Shown: positions 25,104 through 34,720, numbered from the stretch's first letter. The stretch is 64,000 nt of DNA from an uncultured Clostridia bacterium (GCA_934476235.1 CAKSNL010000008.1:30894-94893), one strand, 5' to 3'. Numbers and translations: made by a program. Notes: generated from the letters alone by a model not told the origin.

Positions 25104-26777
25104 ATGACGCAGTGCCTTACGCTTAAAAAATCCAACTGCAAAAACTGCTATAAATGTATCAGACACTGCCCGGTTAAATCGATAAGATTTTCGGGCAATC
25201 AGGCGTATATTATCGACAGCGACTGTATATTATGCGGTCACTGCTTTGTTGTCTGTCCCCAGAACGCGAAGCAGATAGCGCCGGAGACCGAAAGGGTCAA
25301 GGTCATGCTCGCCGAGGGGGACGAGGTTTATTTAAGCCTTGCCCCGTCCTTTGTCGCCAACTACGGAGTCGGAATCGAGGCGATGAGGGAAGCGGTGAAA
25401 AAGCTGGGCTTTGCCGACGCGGAGGAGACGGCGGTCGGCGCGGCGATAGTCAAAAACGAGTACGACAGGATACTGGAGGAGGAAAAGCCGGACGTTCTCA
25501 TTTCCTCGTGCTGCCACAGCGTCAATCTTCTGATACAGAAGTATTACCCCGAGGTCATAGGCTCTCTTGCGGATGTCTTAAGCCCGATGCAGGCGCACTC
25601 TGAGGATATCAAAAAGCGCCATAAGGGCGCGAAGACGGTTTTCGTGGGTCCCTGCGTTGCGAAAAAGGACGAGGCGGACCATTACGGCAGCATTGTTGAC
25701 GCGGTTTTAACCTTTGACGAGCTTACAGGCTGGTTAAATGACGAGGGTATTGTCCTTTCCGAAAAAGAGGAGGACACCTCGGGCGGGCACACGAGGCTTT
25801 TCCCGACCGTCGGCGGAATACTTGCCACCATGGCAAAGAGAAGCAGTGACTACACCTATATGGCGATAGACGGAATCGAAAACTGCATGGAGGTGCTCTC
25901 CGAAATCCGCGCGGGCGGGGTGCATAAGTGCTTTATCGAAATGTCCGCTTGCTCGGGAAGCTGCATCGGCGGTCCCGTCATGGAAAAGCACCACCGTTCG
26001 CCGGTGAGCGACTTTAAGGCGGTCTCTTCCTTCGCCGGGGAGCGGGATTTTGAGGTTGAGACTCCCGCACCCGAGGAGATTAAAAAGATATTCGCCGCGA
26101 TTGAGGACAAAAACATTTATCCGACTGATGAGGAAATCACGGAGATACTTCACAAAATGGGCAAATTCAAGCCGTCCGACGAGCTTAACTGCGGCTCGTG
26201 CGGCTATAACACCTGCCGCGACAAGGCGGTTGCCATTTTCCGCGGACGGGCGGAGATATCCATGTGTCTGCCCTATCTTAAGGACAAGGCGGAAAGCTTT
26301 TCCGACAGTATCGTGAACAACACCCCGAACGGACTTATGGTATTGAACGAAAAGCTGGAGGTTCAGCAGATAAATTCCGCTGCGCTGAAGATAATGAATA
26401 TAAGGTCCTCGCGCGATATTTTAGGCGACCAGGTCGTGAGGATACTCGACCCCAAGCTTTTTATGGACGTTTTGTCAAGCGGGAAAAGCATTAAAAACAA
26501 GCGCATATATTTGGCGGAGTATGAGCGATACGTCGAAGAAACGATAGTTTACGACAGGGAGTACCGCCTTCTCATCTGCATTATGCGCGATATCACAGAT
26601 GAGGAGAGTGCGAGGGAGAAAAAAGAGAGCGTGAACAAAAAGACCGTTGAAATAGCGGATAAGGTCGTTGACAAGCAGATGCGCATAGTTCAGGAGATCG
26701 CGTCGCTTCTGGGCGAGACCGCGGCGGAAACGAAGATCGCGCTCACCAAGCTTAAGGAGACGATTGCCGATGAATAA
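25104..26777 (+). CDS. hydS: Putative sensory [FeFe] hydrogenase with PAS domain (HydS, group C type)
   Basis: 557 residues. Two [4Fe-4S] clusters (Cys 12-22 and 41-51) are followed by the H-cluster domain with P1 SSCCHSV (134-140), P2 GPCVAKKDE (182-190) and P3 SACSGSCIGG (281-290). Next come an Fe-S domain (CGSCGYNTC, 363-371, with a later Cys 388), a PAS domain (about 400-500) and a helical C terminus. P1 has His where catalytic group A enzymes have Pro, and P3 lacks the MACxGGC form, both typical of slow, sensory hydrogenases. The PAS domain and adjoining phosphatase suggest it reports H2 or redox state rather than making H2 in bulk. Confidence 0.87.
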   Translation: MTQCLTLKKSNCKNCYKCIRHCPVKSIRFSGNQAYIIDSDCILCGHCFVVCPQNAKQIAPETERVKVMLAEGDEVYLSLAPSFVANYGVGIEAMREAVKKLGFADAEETAVGAAIVKNEYDRILEEEKPDVLISSCCHSVNLLIQKYYPEVIGSLADVLSPMQAHSEDIKKRHKGAKTVFVGPCVAKKDEADHYGSIVDAVLTFDELTGWLNDEGIVLSEKEEDTSGGHTRLFPTVGGILATMAKRSSDYTYMAIDGIENCMEVLSEIRAGGVHKCFIEMSACSGSCIGGPVMEKHHRSPVSDFKAVSSFAGERDFEVETPAPEEIKKIFAAIEDKNIYPTDEEITEILHKMGKFKPSDELNCGSCGYNTCRDKAVAIFRGRAEISMCLPYLKDKAESFSDSIVNNTPNGLMVLNEKLEVQQINSAALKIMNIRSSRDILGDQVVRILDPKLFMDVLSSGKSIKNKRIYLAEYERYVEETIVYDREYRLLICIMRDITDEESAREKKESVNKKTVEIADKVVDKQMRIVQEIASLLGETAAETKIALTKLKETIADE

Positions 26778-27939
26778 TCTTTGCGCCGATATCGGCTATA
26801 AAAGCGTCAATCACGAGGGCGAGCAGCTTTGCGGCGACCATGTGGATATCGTCGCGACGGACAATTCCACGGTCATCGTGCTGGCGGACGGGCTCGGGAG
26901 CGGCGTTAAGGCAAGCATTTTATCCACGCTGACGTCCAAAATAATTTCGACGATGATGGCTTCCGGTCTGTCGCTTGAGGAGTGCGTTTCCGCAATCGCG
27001 GCGGCGCTTCCCATATGCAGCGAAAGAAAGGTTGCGTATTCGACGTTCACCATTATCCACCTTGTTGACAATGAAAGAGCCGAGATAATACAGTATGACA
27101 ATCCGCATGTTATAATGATACGGGACAATGAAAATTACATCTATCCCGAGACAGAAATGCAGATTGGCGGGAAAAAGATATATAAGTCCGACATTCTTCT
27201 TACGGAGAACGACATTTTCATCGCGATGAGCGACGGGTGCCCCCATGCCGGGATGGGCGATAAATATAATTTCGGCTGGAAGAGAGAGGATATCATTGAA
27301 TTTTTGGAGCCATTGACCTATAACGATTTTACGGCGAAAACGCTTGCCACGATACTTGTGGACGAGTGCTATAAGCTCTACGGCGGTGCGCCGGGGGATG
27401 ACGCGACGGCATGCGTTGTGCGTGTGCGCCGCCGCGCTCCGGTAAACATTTTGTTCGGTCCGCCGGAAAACCCGGATGACGCGGACAGGATGATGTCGCT
27501 CTTTTTCTCAAAGGAAGGAAAGCACATCGTCTGCGGAGGGACGACCTCCACAATAGCGGCAAAGTTTTTGGGAAAGAGCCTTCGCCCGAGCCTTAATTTC
27601 GAGAGCGCGGACATTCCGCCCACGGCAGAGATAGACGGCGTTGACCTTGTAACCGAGGGCGTTATCACGGTTAACCGCGTTGTCGAATATGCAAAGGACT
27701 ATCTTAAGGACAACGAAAACTACAAGGTATGGGGCTATAAGCATGACGGAGCCTCGCTCATCAGCCGCATACTTTTTGAAGAGGCGACGGACATTAACTT
27801 TTTCGTGGGACGGGCGATAAACCCGGCGCACCAGAATCCTGACCTTCCCATTAATTTCAGCATTAAGATGCAGCTTGTCGAGGAGCTTTCAAAGTGCTTG
27901 GAGCAGATGGGAAAGAGAATCAAGGTCAGCTATTTCTGA
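26770..27939 (+). CDS. SpoIIE/PP2C-type protein phosphatase
   Basis: 389 residues. The PPM fold motifs are DGLGSGVKAS (metal site), MSDGCPHAG and GDDATACVVRV, covering residues about 15-215; a C-terminal region of about 170 residues with no recognised domain follows. ATG 26770 overlaps the hydS stop by 8 bases, implying coupled translation; TTG 26764 is an alternative. In related loci this phosphatase is the proposed output of sensory hydrogenase, dephosphorylating an anti-anti-sigma-like or other Ser/Thr target. No such target gene is adjacent here. Confidence 0.85.
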   Translation: MNNLCADIGYKSVNHEGEQLCGDHVDIVATDNSTVIVLADGLGSGVKASILSTLTSKIISTMMASGLSLEECVSAIAAALPICSERKVAYSTFTIIHLVDNERAEIIQYDNPHVIMIRDNENYIYPETEMQIGGKKIYKSDILLTENDIFIAMSDGCPHAGMGDKYNFGWKREDIIEFLEPLTYNDFTAKTLATILVDECYKLYGGAPGDDATACVVRVRRRAPVNILFGPPENPDDADRMMSLFFSKEGKHIVCGGTTSTIAAKFLGKSLRPSLNFESADIPPTAEIDGVDLVTEGVITVNRVVEYAKDYLKDNENYKVWGYKHDGASLISRILFEEATDINFFVGRAINPAHQNPDLPINFSIKMQLVEELSKCLEQMGKRIKVSYF

Positions 27940-27959
27940 TATTTTAAGGAGGAATATTT

Positions 27960-29381
27960 ATGAGAAAATTCGATACGAAGGTGCAGCACATAAAATACAA
28001 GGTGCTGCGCGAGGTTGCGCGTTTTGCGTGGAACGGCAACCTGCTTGACCACGTATTGGATATCCCGAAAATAATTATTCCGGGCACAACGCCGACAATG
28101 CGGTGCTGCGTCTATAAAGAGCGCGCTATTTTATCCGAGCAGGAGCGCGTTGCGATGGGCGGTCACCCCGAAAATCCCAATGTTATAGAGGTTATCGAGG
28201 CGGCGTGCGACGAGTGCCCCATGGGCGGATACGAGGTCACGAACGCGTGCCGCGGCTGCCTTGCCCACAGGTGCGAGGGCGCGTGCAGAAGGGGCGCCAT
28301 CACGTTTGACCGGAACCACACCGCGCATATTGACAAAACAAAATGCGTTGACTGCGGCATGTGCGCAAAGGTCTGCCCCTATACCGCGATTGTGAACAGG
28401 AAAAGACCGTGCCAGAACGCGTGCAAGATAAAGGCGATAAGCGTTAACGAAAGCCTTGCCGCAACGATTGACAACGAAAAGTGCACCTCGTGCGGGGCGT
28501 GCGTTTACCAGTGCCCGTTCGGCGCTATAATGGATAAGTCATATATTTTGGATACGATTGATATAATTAAAAAAAGTGAGAATAATAAAAAATATAAGGT
28601 GTACGCGGTCGTTGCGCCATCGATTTCGAGCCAGTTTTCCTATGCCGAGCTCGGCAAGGTCGTGACGGGCATTAAAAAGCTCGGCTTTCACGCGGTGGTC
28701 GAGGCTGCGCTCGGGGCTGACATGGTCGCCTACTCAGAGGCGGCGGAGCTTTGCGAAAAGGGCTTTTTAATCTCCTCGTGCTGCCCGTCGTTTGTGGACT
28801 ATGTAAATAAGAACTTTCCGGAGCTTTCAGAGCACATTTCGCACAACCTTTCGCCGATGGCGGCTATCTCAAAATACATCAAGGAAAAAGAAAAGGACGC
28901 GAAAATAGTTTTCATCGGTCCCTGCACGGCGAAGAAAATGGAGGTTTTAAAAGACTCGGTAAAGCCTTATGTTGACAACTGCATAACCTTTGAGGAGCTC
29001 CAGGCGCTTTTTGACAGCCGCGACTTTGACTTAAATTCGTTTTCGCCCGAGGCGCTCGACAACGCGTCATATTTCGGCAGAATATTTGCAAGAAGCGGCG
29101 GGCTTTCCGACGCGGTGGCGGAAGCTATAAAGGAGCAGAAGAAGGACTTTTCATTAAAGGCGGTCTCGTGCGACGGGATAGAGGAGTGCAGAGTCGCCCT
29201 TCTTAAAAAGAGCAAGGGGCTTTTGGACGCGAACTTTATCGAGGGGATGGCGTGCGTCGGCGGGTGCATAGGCGGCGCGGGGTGCCTGACCCACGGCGAA
29301 AAGAACAAGTCCGAGGTTGACAAATACGGGCGCGAGGCATATGAAAAGACAATCGAGGAAGCAATAAGCGTACTTAAGTAA
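27960..29381 (+). CDS. [FeFe] hydrogenase, group B-like
   Basis: 473 residues. An N-terminal Cys-rich region (CDECPMGG at 83-90, then CRGCLAHRCEGAC) and two ferredoxin-like clusters (CVDCGMCAKVCP, CTSCGACVYQCP) lead into the H-cluster domain: P1 SSCCPSF (272-278), P2 GPCTAKKME (320-328), P3 MACVGGCIGGAGC (430-442). All three H-cluster Cys motifs are intact, so catalysis is expected. The N-terminal Cys arrangement and P1 sequence fit group B rather than group A. It lies 20 bases after the phosphatase with an AAGGAGG site, in one operon with the sensory module. No maturases (HydEFG) are in the window. Confidence 0.88.
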   Translation: MRKFDTKVQHIKYKVLREVARFAWNGNLLDHVLDIPKIIIPGTTPTMRCCVYKERAILSEQERVAMGGHPENPNVIEVIEAACDECPMGGYEVTNACRGCLAHRCEGACRRGAITFDRNHTAHIDKTKCVDCGMCAKVCPYTAIVNRKRPCQNACKIKAISVNESLAATIDNEKCTSCGACVYQCPFGAIMDKSYILDTIDIIKKSENNKKYKVYAVVAPSISSQFSYAELGKVVTGIKKLGFHAVVEAALGADMVAYSEAAELCEKGFLISSCCPSFVDYVNKNFPELSEHISHNLSPMAAISKYIKEKEKDAKIVFIGPCTAKKMEVLKDSVKPYVDNCITFEELQALFDSRDFDLNSFSPEALDNASYFGRIFARSGGLSDAVAEAIKEQKKDFSLKAVSCDGIEECRVALLKKSKGLLDANFIEGMACVGGCIGGAGCLTHGEKNKSEVDKYGREAYEKTIEEAISVLK

Positions 29382-29395
29382 AGGAGCGATTTTTT

Positions 29396-29923
29396 ATGAA
29401 CATCTGGCACGACATTTCACCCAAAAGGATAACGGCGGAGAACTTCATCGGCGTTATCGAAATTAAAAAGGGGAGCAAGAAAAAGTACGAGCTTGACAAG
29501 GAAACGGGGCTTTTGATATTAGACAGGATCCTTTACACATCGACCCACTACCCGGCAAACTACGGGTTTATTCCGAGAACGCTGGCGGACGACGGGGACC
29601 CGTTGGATGTGATTGTTCTGACCACGGAGGACATTGACCCCATGGTGCTTGTCAAGTGCTATCCCATCGGCGTTATCGTTATGATGGACGGCGGAAAGAG
29701 GGACGAGAAAATAATCGCCATTCCGTTTGACGACCCGACATATAACGCCTACGGCGATATATCGGACCTTCCGGCGCATATTTTTGACGAGATGCGCCAC
29801 TTTTTCGAGACCTATAAGGAGCTTGAAGGCAAGACCACGGCGGTGGACGAGGTTCTGGGAAGGAAAGATGCCGTCGCTATCATAGAAGAAAGCATCAAAA
29901 ATTATAACGAGATTTTTGTGTGA
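29396..29923 (+). CDS. ppa: Inorganic pyrophosphatase, family I
   Basis: 175 residues, soluble Mg-dependent PPi hydrolase. The signature DDGDPLDVIVL with its three metal-binding Asp is intact, as are YPANYGFIPRT and the later DDPTYNAYGDI. AAAGGAGCG lies before ATG 29396, 14 bases after the hydrogenase stop, so it is probably read through from that operon. A hairpin follows. Confidence 0.95.
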   Translation: MNIWHDISPKRITAENFIGVIEIKKGSKKKYELDKETGLLILDRILYTSTHYPANYGFIPRTLADDGDPLDVIVLTTEDIDPMVLVKCYPIGVIVMMDGGKRDEKIIAIPFDDPTYNAYGDISDLPAHIFDEMRHFFETYKELEGKTTAVDEVLGRKDAVAIIEESIKNYNEIFV

Positions 29924-29953
29924 CGGCGGTTTTGCCATATGAAAAACGGATGG

Positions 29954-29990
29954 AAAACGGCTCAGGACCGCATGGCTGCGCCGTTTTTCG
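29954..29990 (+). terminator. Probable intrinsic terminator after ppa
   Basis: AAAACGGC (29954-29961) pairs with GCCGTTTT (29980-29987), 18-base loop, followed by a T-rich stretch interrupted by CGC. Weaker than the others in the window. Confidence 0.5.
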
Positions 29991-30016
29991 CTTTTAAATA
30001 AAACGGTATTATTATA

Positions 30017-30045
30017 ATGACTTTTTCGTTTTTCGGCGGTATAAT
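30017..30045 (+). promoter_or_regulatory. Promoter of the first GH99-like gene
   Basis: ATGACT (30017-30022), 17-base spacer, perfect TATAAT (30040-30045), 25 bases before ATG 30070. The -35 box is weak, which would suit an activated or low-level promoter. Confidence 0.55.
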
Positions 30046-30069
30046 ATAAAAGGACGGAGGGATGAAAAT

Positions 30070-32745
30070 ATGAAAAGAATTTGTCTTGTTTTTACGGCGC
30101 TTGCGCTGATACTGCAAATAGCTCCGGCAAGCGCCGCGGGGGAAATGCCGGTCTTTGCGGCGGTAAAATCAAGCGTCGGCTGCCGGGTGAAGGATTCTTC
30201 TTTGGCGCTGGACGAGGGCGGGTATTTCGGCTTTGAGGCGGTTGACCTTTCCGGCATAAATTCCGTCACGGTGAAGGCGAAGTGCTCCATGCCCTACGGC
30301 ACGAACGGGGACATGCTGGCGGTCGTTCTGGACGACCCGTATAAGGGCGAGGATATAGGCTACGTCGTAATCAACTCTGAGTCGGAGTCTGAATTTTCAT
30401 CGAACATTAAAAAGACGGTGGGCAGACGCAACGTTTATTTTGTCTCATGCTACGGAAAAAATTTTTATAACTCGTACATATCGGTCAAATTCAGCACCGA
30501 AAAAGTAAAAAATGCGGCAGCTCCGGTTCCCGACGAAAAAATAATTGATAATTTTCATGACACCTGGGCGCTTAAAGATTCGCTCGGGCGCGAAGCGGCG
30601 TCCTATGCCGAGGCGGGAGCAGTCAAAGCGGGCGATCACTTTGTCGGAATGATGTACTGGAACTGGCACTCGGTATCAGACACAAAGCCCCTTATCATAA
30701 GCGAGGTCATTAAAAACCACCCCGAGGCGAAGGACGACTACGCCTCCAAAGAGTGGGGAATGGGCGAGACTTATTGGGACGAGCCGGTTTTGGGCTTTTA
30801 TTCGGGAACGGACTATTTCGTTTACCGGCGCCACGCATCCATGCTTTCCGCGGCGGGAGTGGACTTTTTGCTCTTTGACTATACCAATGTTGACTTAACG
30901 TTTGTCAGGAATTTAAATGTTTTATTAAAGGCGTTTCACGATTCAAGGGAGGCGGGCGTAAACGTTCCCAAAATATCGGCGTATTTCGGAAGCCCCAAAA
31001 CTGCGGCGAGTGCGATAAAATCCTTCTGGGCAAATTTCCTCGGAAACGAGAGCTTTTCTGACCTTTGGTTCATTTGGGACGGCAAGCCCGCGGTCGTTAT
31101 AAGACCGCTTTCGGACGTGGAGCCCTACATTCAAAATAACAGTGAGCGGGACAAAAAGCTTATACGGGACATTTACTCTAAAATAACCGTAAGGTCGCTC
31201 GGCTCAAGACAGGACGGACCGGACGGTAAGACTCCGGCGTGGATATGGCTTGAAAACTACCCCCTTCACGAGTGGGGCGCCGCCCGTGACGACGGAAGGG
31301 TTGAGGCGATGACCGTCGGCGTTTCGATAAACCACTCGTACGTCTATAACTACACCTACACGGGCGTTGCATCCGACCCCTATACAAAGGGCAGAGCGTA
31401 CACCGAGGGCTTCGGAGAGGGCGATGACCCGAGAAGCGGAGCGTTCTTCCGCGAGCAGAGCGCCCAGGTATTGGATGTTGATCCCGCAATCGTCATCATC
31501 GACGGGTGGAACGAGTTTAAGGCAACGCGCCAGCAAAATTACGCGGGCTTTAAAAACGCGTTTGTCGACACGTTTGATGATGAGAACAGCCGCGACTTAG
31601 AGCCTTCAAAGGGGCTTTTAAAAGACGACGGATATGTTATGCTGACGGACTTTGTAAGAAAGTACAAAGGCGTCCGCCCGGCGCCCTCCGCGTCGGAGGA
31701 AAAGACCATCGACATTTCCTGCACGTATGAGCAGTGGGAAGGCGTTTTGCCCGAATACTTAAACGACTATGACGCATACGTGCGCACCGACAAGGGGCTT
31801 GGCGTGACCTATGAGGGAAAAACGGTCAATTCCATCGAGAGCGCAAAGGTCGCTCGCGACGGGGAAAAGCTTTATTTCCTCGTAAAGTGCAGGGACAATA
31901 TCGACACGTCGGCAAAGGAGCTTTTGCACCTTTACATAAACGCCGACCGCAATTATGCGACCGGCTGGGAGGGCTATGACTATGCGGCTTGCCGCACGGC
32001 GGGCGCCCTGGAAAGATATGAAGACGGCAAATGGGTGAAGATTTCGGACGTTGATTATGTTGTTTCGGGGAAATATTTAACGCTTGAGATACAAAGGTCT
32101 CCTTTGAACCTTAAAGGAGAGCTTGACTTTGAATTTAAATGGGTCGACTCGTCCGGCGAGATTGAGTCCGGCGACATTTTGGAGCTTTATAAAACCGGCT
32201 CCTCGGCGCCTTTGGGACGGTTTAACTATGTTTATAAAGAGGAAAAGGAAAGGACATTATCATCCTCTGAGCGGGGAAGGCTTTACGGCACGGCGGTGTT
32301 TAAGGCGGGCGCCTCTTTTATGGCGGTCTCCGGCGGAGTGATGAGCTTATGCACCGATAAAAGGGTGACTGCAGTAGAATCCGGCGGCATGCTCTACATT
32401 CCGTACACCGCGTTTGAGGACGTTTTGTACGGCGAGTCCAAGGCAGAGTATGACGCGGGCGACAACACGCTCCATTTGTCAAGCTTTGATTTGGAGGACA
32501 GGGAGATAACGGACAGGATAAGAACATATTCTGTTTTGGGAAGCCGCGAGGCAAAGGTGAACGGGCGCGCGGTGGCGCTTTCGCACCCCGCGGTGCTGAT
32601 TGATGGTATGATATATATCCCGGTAACGTATTTTTCCGACTGCTTCGGCTTCAAGCTTTACTTTAAGGACGGAGTCTATGCCGTTTCGCGTTACGGCAAG
32701 GCGCCGGAAAGCGACGTTTTAAAAGCGGCGGAGCTTTTAAACTGA
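30070..32745 (+). CDS. Secreted GH71/99-like glycoside hydrolase, copy 1
   Basis: 891 residues: signal peptide (1-22), N-terminal beta-sandwich (about 25-150), a barrel-like region (about 165-540) with VDFLLFDYTN and DGWNEF (about 478), a CBM9-like module (about 549-717; LYINADRNYATGWEGYDY), and a C-terminal stalk resembling copper-amine-oxidase N domains (about 740-877). The WNE motif and barrel pattern suggest GH71/99-like endo-acting enzymes, but the family and substrate are not certain. It is paralogous along its whole length to the gene at 51108. The partner F5/8C gene follows after 14 bases, and both copies keep this order. Confidence 0.7.
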   Translation: MKRICLVFTALALILQIAPASAAGEMPVFAAVKSSVGCRVKDSSLALDEGGYFGFEAVDLSGINSVTVKAKCSMPYGTNGDMLAVVLDDPYKGEDIGYVVINSESESEFSSNIKKTVGRRNVYFVSCYGKNFYNSYISVKFSTEKVKNAAAPVPDEKIIDNFHDTWALKDSLGREAASYAEAGAVKAGDHFVGMMYWNWHSVSDTKPLIISEVIKNHPEAKDDYASKEWGMGETYWDEPVLGFYSGTDYFVYRRHASMLSAAGVDFLLFDYTNVDLTFVRNLNVLLKAFHDSREAGVNVPKISAYFGSPKTAASAIKSFWANFLGNESFSDLWFIWDGKPAVVIRPLSDVEPYIQNNSERDKKLIRDIYSKITVRSLGSRQDGPDGKTPAWIWLENYPLHEWGAARDDGRVEAMTVGVSINHSYVYNYTYTGVASDPYTKGRAYTEGFGEGDDPRSGAFFREQSAQVLDVDPAIVIIDGWNEFKATRQQNYAGFKNAFVDTFDDENSRDLEPSKGLLKDDGYVMLTDFVRKYKGVRPAPSASEEKTIDISCTYEQWEGVLPEYLNDYDAYVRTDKGLGVTYEGKTVNSIESAKVARDGEKLYFLVKCRDNIDTSAKELLHLYINADRNYATGWEGYDYAACRTAGALERYEDGKWVKISDVDYVVSGKYLTLEIQRSPLNLKGELDFEFKWVDSSGEIESGDILELYKTGSSAPLGRFNYVYKEEKERTLSSSERGRLYGTAVFKAGASFMAVSGGVMSLCTDKRVTAVESGGMLYIPYTAFEDVLYGESKAEYDAGDNTLHLSSFDLEDREITDRIRTYSVLGSREAKVNGRAVALSHPAVLIDGMIYIPVTYFSDCFGFKLYFKDGVYAVSRYGKAPESDVLKAAELLN

Positions 32746-32759
32746 AGGGGGAGCGGAAT

Positions 32760-34199
32760 ATGAAAAAAATAATCTCTGCATTAATTATTTTGTGCCTTGC
32801 TCTTTCATACAGTGTTATGGCGGCAGGCGAAAGTGCCGGGGATGACCCCGTGCTTTCGGATAAATCAAAATGGGACATTTCGGCAAGCTCCGTTTTTTCG
32901 GAGAAAACCGACATAAGAGCCGCGTTTGACGGGGACAGAGAGACGTTCTGGCACTCAAAATACACCGCGGAGAACGGACAGGTGACCTGGAAGGAGCCTG
33001 TGCCCTACGAGATAAACATAACGCTTCCGAAAAAGACGGAAATATCGGGCATGACCTATCAGCCGAGAGCTGAAATCGGCGGAGCAATTACGAAGTGCGA
33101 GATTTACGGCTCGGACTCAGACTCGGGAGAATTGGCGCTTTTGACCGTTGCCGAGATGACGCCCGACACCGGCTTTAAGACGGTGAATTTTTACGCCAAC
33201 GTTCCGGTAAAGAAAATCAGGTTAAAAATCACGGAAACGGTCGGCACCGTCGGCACGGCGGCAGAAATTGACTTTATTAAAAAGCGAAGCGGCTTAAGGT
33301 CGGTCGCGCCCGGCGCCTATGCCGCCTACGAGGAGGAAAACAAGCTCTATTTAATAGACTCGTCGCGCTTCGCGGCAAAAAGCGGTGCTGAAATCTGGTC
33401 GGGTCACGACGTTTCGGCGATGTTTGACGGCGGAGGAAACAGCTTCTGGCAGACGGAGGCGACTTCATTTCCCGTTTCGTTTGACATTGACATGAAAAGC
33501 GAACAGGAAATTTCAAAAATCGAGTGCCTTCCCAGGCAGTCGGACGACTGCCACGGAAACTGGAAGGCGTTCGAGCTCTGGGCGGGACCCGATGAGGCGA
33601 GCCTTGAGAAAATCTACGAAACGGCGGAGTCGCCGAGGACTCTTGACAAAAAGGTGATAGAATTTGACGCTCCCGTCAAGGCGAGGTATTTAAGATTCGT
33701 GATTAATGACGCGTTTGCACAGCGCGCGTCCTGTGCCGAGCTTTACTTTTATCAGACCAAAAAGGCGAAAGACAGGGCGGAGGAAGGAAAGTACGAAAAG
33801 TACGTCTTAAAGGCGGGCGAGAAGAAAATAACGGTCACCAAAGGGCAAAACACCTACGAAAAGGAGCTTGACACCGCGCCCTACATCTATCCCGGCAAGG
33901 GAGTGACGATGATTCCTCTGCGCGGGCTTATCGAGGAGATGGGCGGCACGGTCATTTGGGATAAAGAGACTGAGAAAATAACAATAGAAGCCCCGTCGGG
34001 AAGGATAGAGATGTATGTTCAGGAAAAAACGGTTTTATCCGAGCACCCGAACTACGGCATGGTGCGCTACACCCTTTCCGTCGCGCCGAAAATAAAGGAC
34101 TCGCGCACGTTCATCCCTCTCCGCTTTGTGTCCGAGCACCTCGGCTATACGGTCGCGTGGAACGGGGAGACGGGCGGGATAACTATAGAAAAGAAATGA
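32760..34199 (+). CDS. Secreted F5/8C (CBM32-like) protein with amine-oxidase-type stalk, copy 1
   Basis: 479 residues: signal peptide (1-20), two discoidin/F5-8C domains (about 36-172 and 199-334; AAFDGDRETFWHSKY, AMFDGGGNSFWQTE), and a C-terminal copper-amine-oxidase-N-like domain (about 364-479; MIPLRGLIEEMGGTVIW, FIPLRFVSEHLGYTVAW). No catalytic domain is present, so it is a glycan-binding surface protein. It is the shorter paralogue of the 807-residue protein at 53870, which has four F5/8C domains. It is co-transcribed with the GH99-like gene. Confidence 0.85.
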   Translation: MKKIISALIILCLALSYSVMAAGESAGDDPVLSDKSKWDISASSVFSEKTDIRAAFDGDRETFWHSKYTAENGQVTWKEPVPYEINITLPKKTEISGMTYQPRAEIGGAITKCEIYGSDSDSGELALLTVAEMTPDTGFKTVNFYANVPVKKIRLKITETVGTVGTAAEIDFIKKRSGLRSVAPGAYAAYEEENKLYLIDSSRFAAKSGAEIWSGHDVSAMFDGGGNSFWQTEATSFPVSFDIDMKSEQEISKIECLPRQSDDCHGNWKAFELWAGPDEASLEKIYETAESPRTLDKKVIEFDAPVKARYLRFVINDAFAQRASCAELYFYQTKKAKDRAEEGKYEKYVLKAGEKKITVTKGQNTYEKELDTAPYIYPGKGVTMIPLRGLIEEMGGTVIWDKETEKITIEAPSGRIEMYVQEKTVLSEHPNYGMVRYTLSVAPKIKDSRTFIPLRFVSEHLGYTVAWNGETGGITIEKK

Positions 34200-34211
34200 G
34201 GAGGGCGTTTT

Positions 34212-34685
34212 ATGAAGCTTTTATTTAAGCAAAGGTTCTTTTCGTGGTTTGACTCTTATGATATCTATTATGAAAACGGCGATGTGGCATACACGGTCGA
34301 GGGCAAGCTTTCCTGGGGGCACAAGCTCATAATAAAGGACTTTAGCGGCGAGGAGGCCGGCATGCTCCGCGAGGTAGTGTTTTCATGGCTTCCGCGCTTT
34401 GAGTTTTTTATGAACGGCACCTGTGTCGGCTGCGTTAAAAAGGAATTTTCGTTTTTCAGACCGGTTTATAACGTGGACTTTAAATCGTGGTCCGTCACGG
34501 GCAATTTTTTCGAGTGGGACTATGAAATATCCTCGCCGGAGCGAAGCGTCGCGGCGGTATCGAAAATGCTTTTCAACTTAACAGATACGTATGAAATTGA
34601 CGTTTATGACCCGGCGGACGCGCTCGGCGCACTTTTGGTCGTCCTAGCTATCGACGCGGAGAAGTGCTCGCGAAATAACTCTTGA
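34212..34685 (+). CDS. LURP-one-related (tubby C-like) protein
   Basis: 157 residues. The beta-strand series (FDSYDIYYENGDVAYTVEGK, FEFFMNGTCVGCVKKEF, FEWDYEIS) fits the LURP-one-related/YxjI fold, a tubby-like barrel that in bacteria has no settled function, although membrane-lipid or scramblase links are proposed for the eukaryotic relatives. GAGG site before ATG 34212, 12 bases after the previous stop. The polypeptide has no signal peptide and should be cytoplasmic. Confidence 0.8.
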   Translation: MKLLFKQRFFSWFDSYDIYYENGDVAYTVEGKLSWGHKLIIKDFSGEEAGMLREVVFSWLPRFEFFMNGTCVGCVKKEFSFFRPVYNVDFKSWSVTGNFFEWDYEISSPERSVAAVSKMLFNLTDTYEIDVYDPADALGALLVVLAIDAEKCSRNNS

Positions 34686-34709
34686 CTTTTTTAAAAAATT
34701 GAGTATAAT
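34682..34709 (+). promoter_or_regulatory. Sigma-A promoter before the C26 hydrolase gene
   Basis: TTGACT (34682-34687), 16-base spacer, perfect TATAAT (34704-34709). It starts inside the stop codon of the LURP-one gene. Confidence 0.75.
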
Positions 34710-34720
34710 ATACTAAAACA

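Noticed and set aside
25104..26777. Ordinary catalytic group A hydrogenase for the PAS-containing protein
   Set aside because: P1 has SSCCHSV and P3 SACSGSC instead of the group A forms, and it has a PAS domain and phosphatase neighbour.
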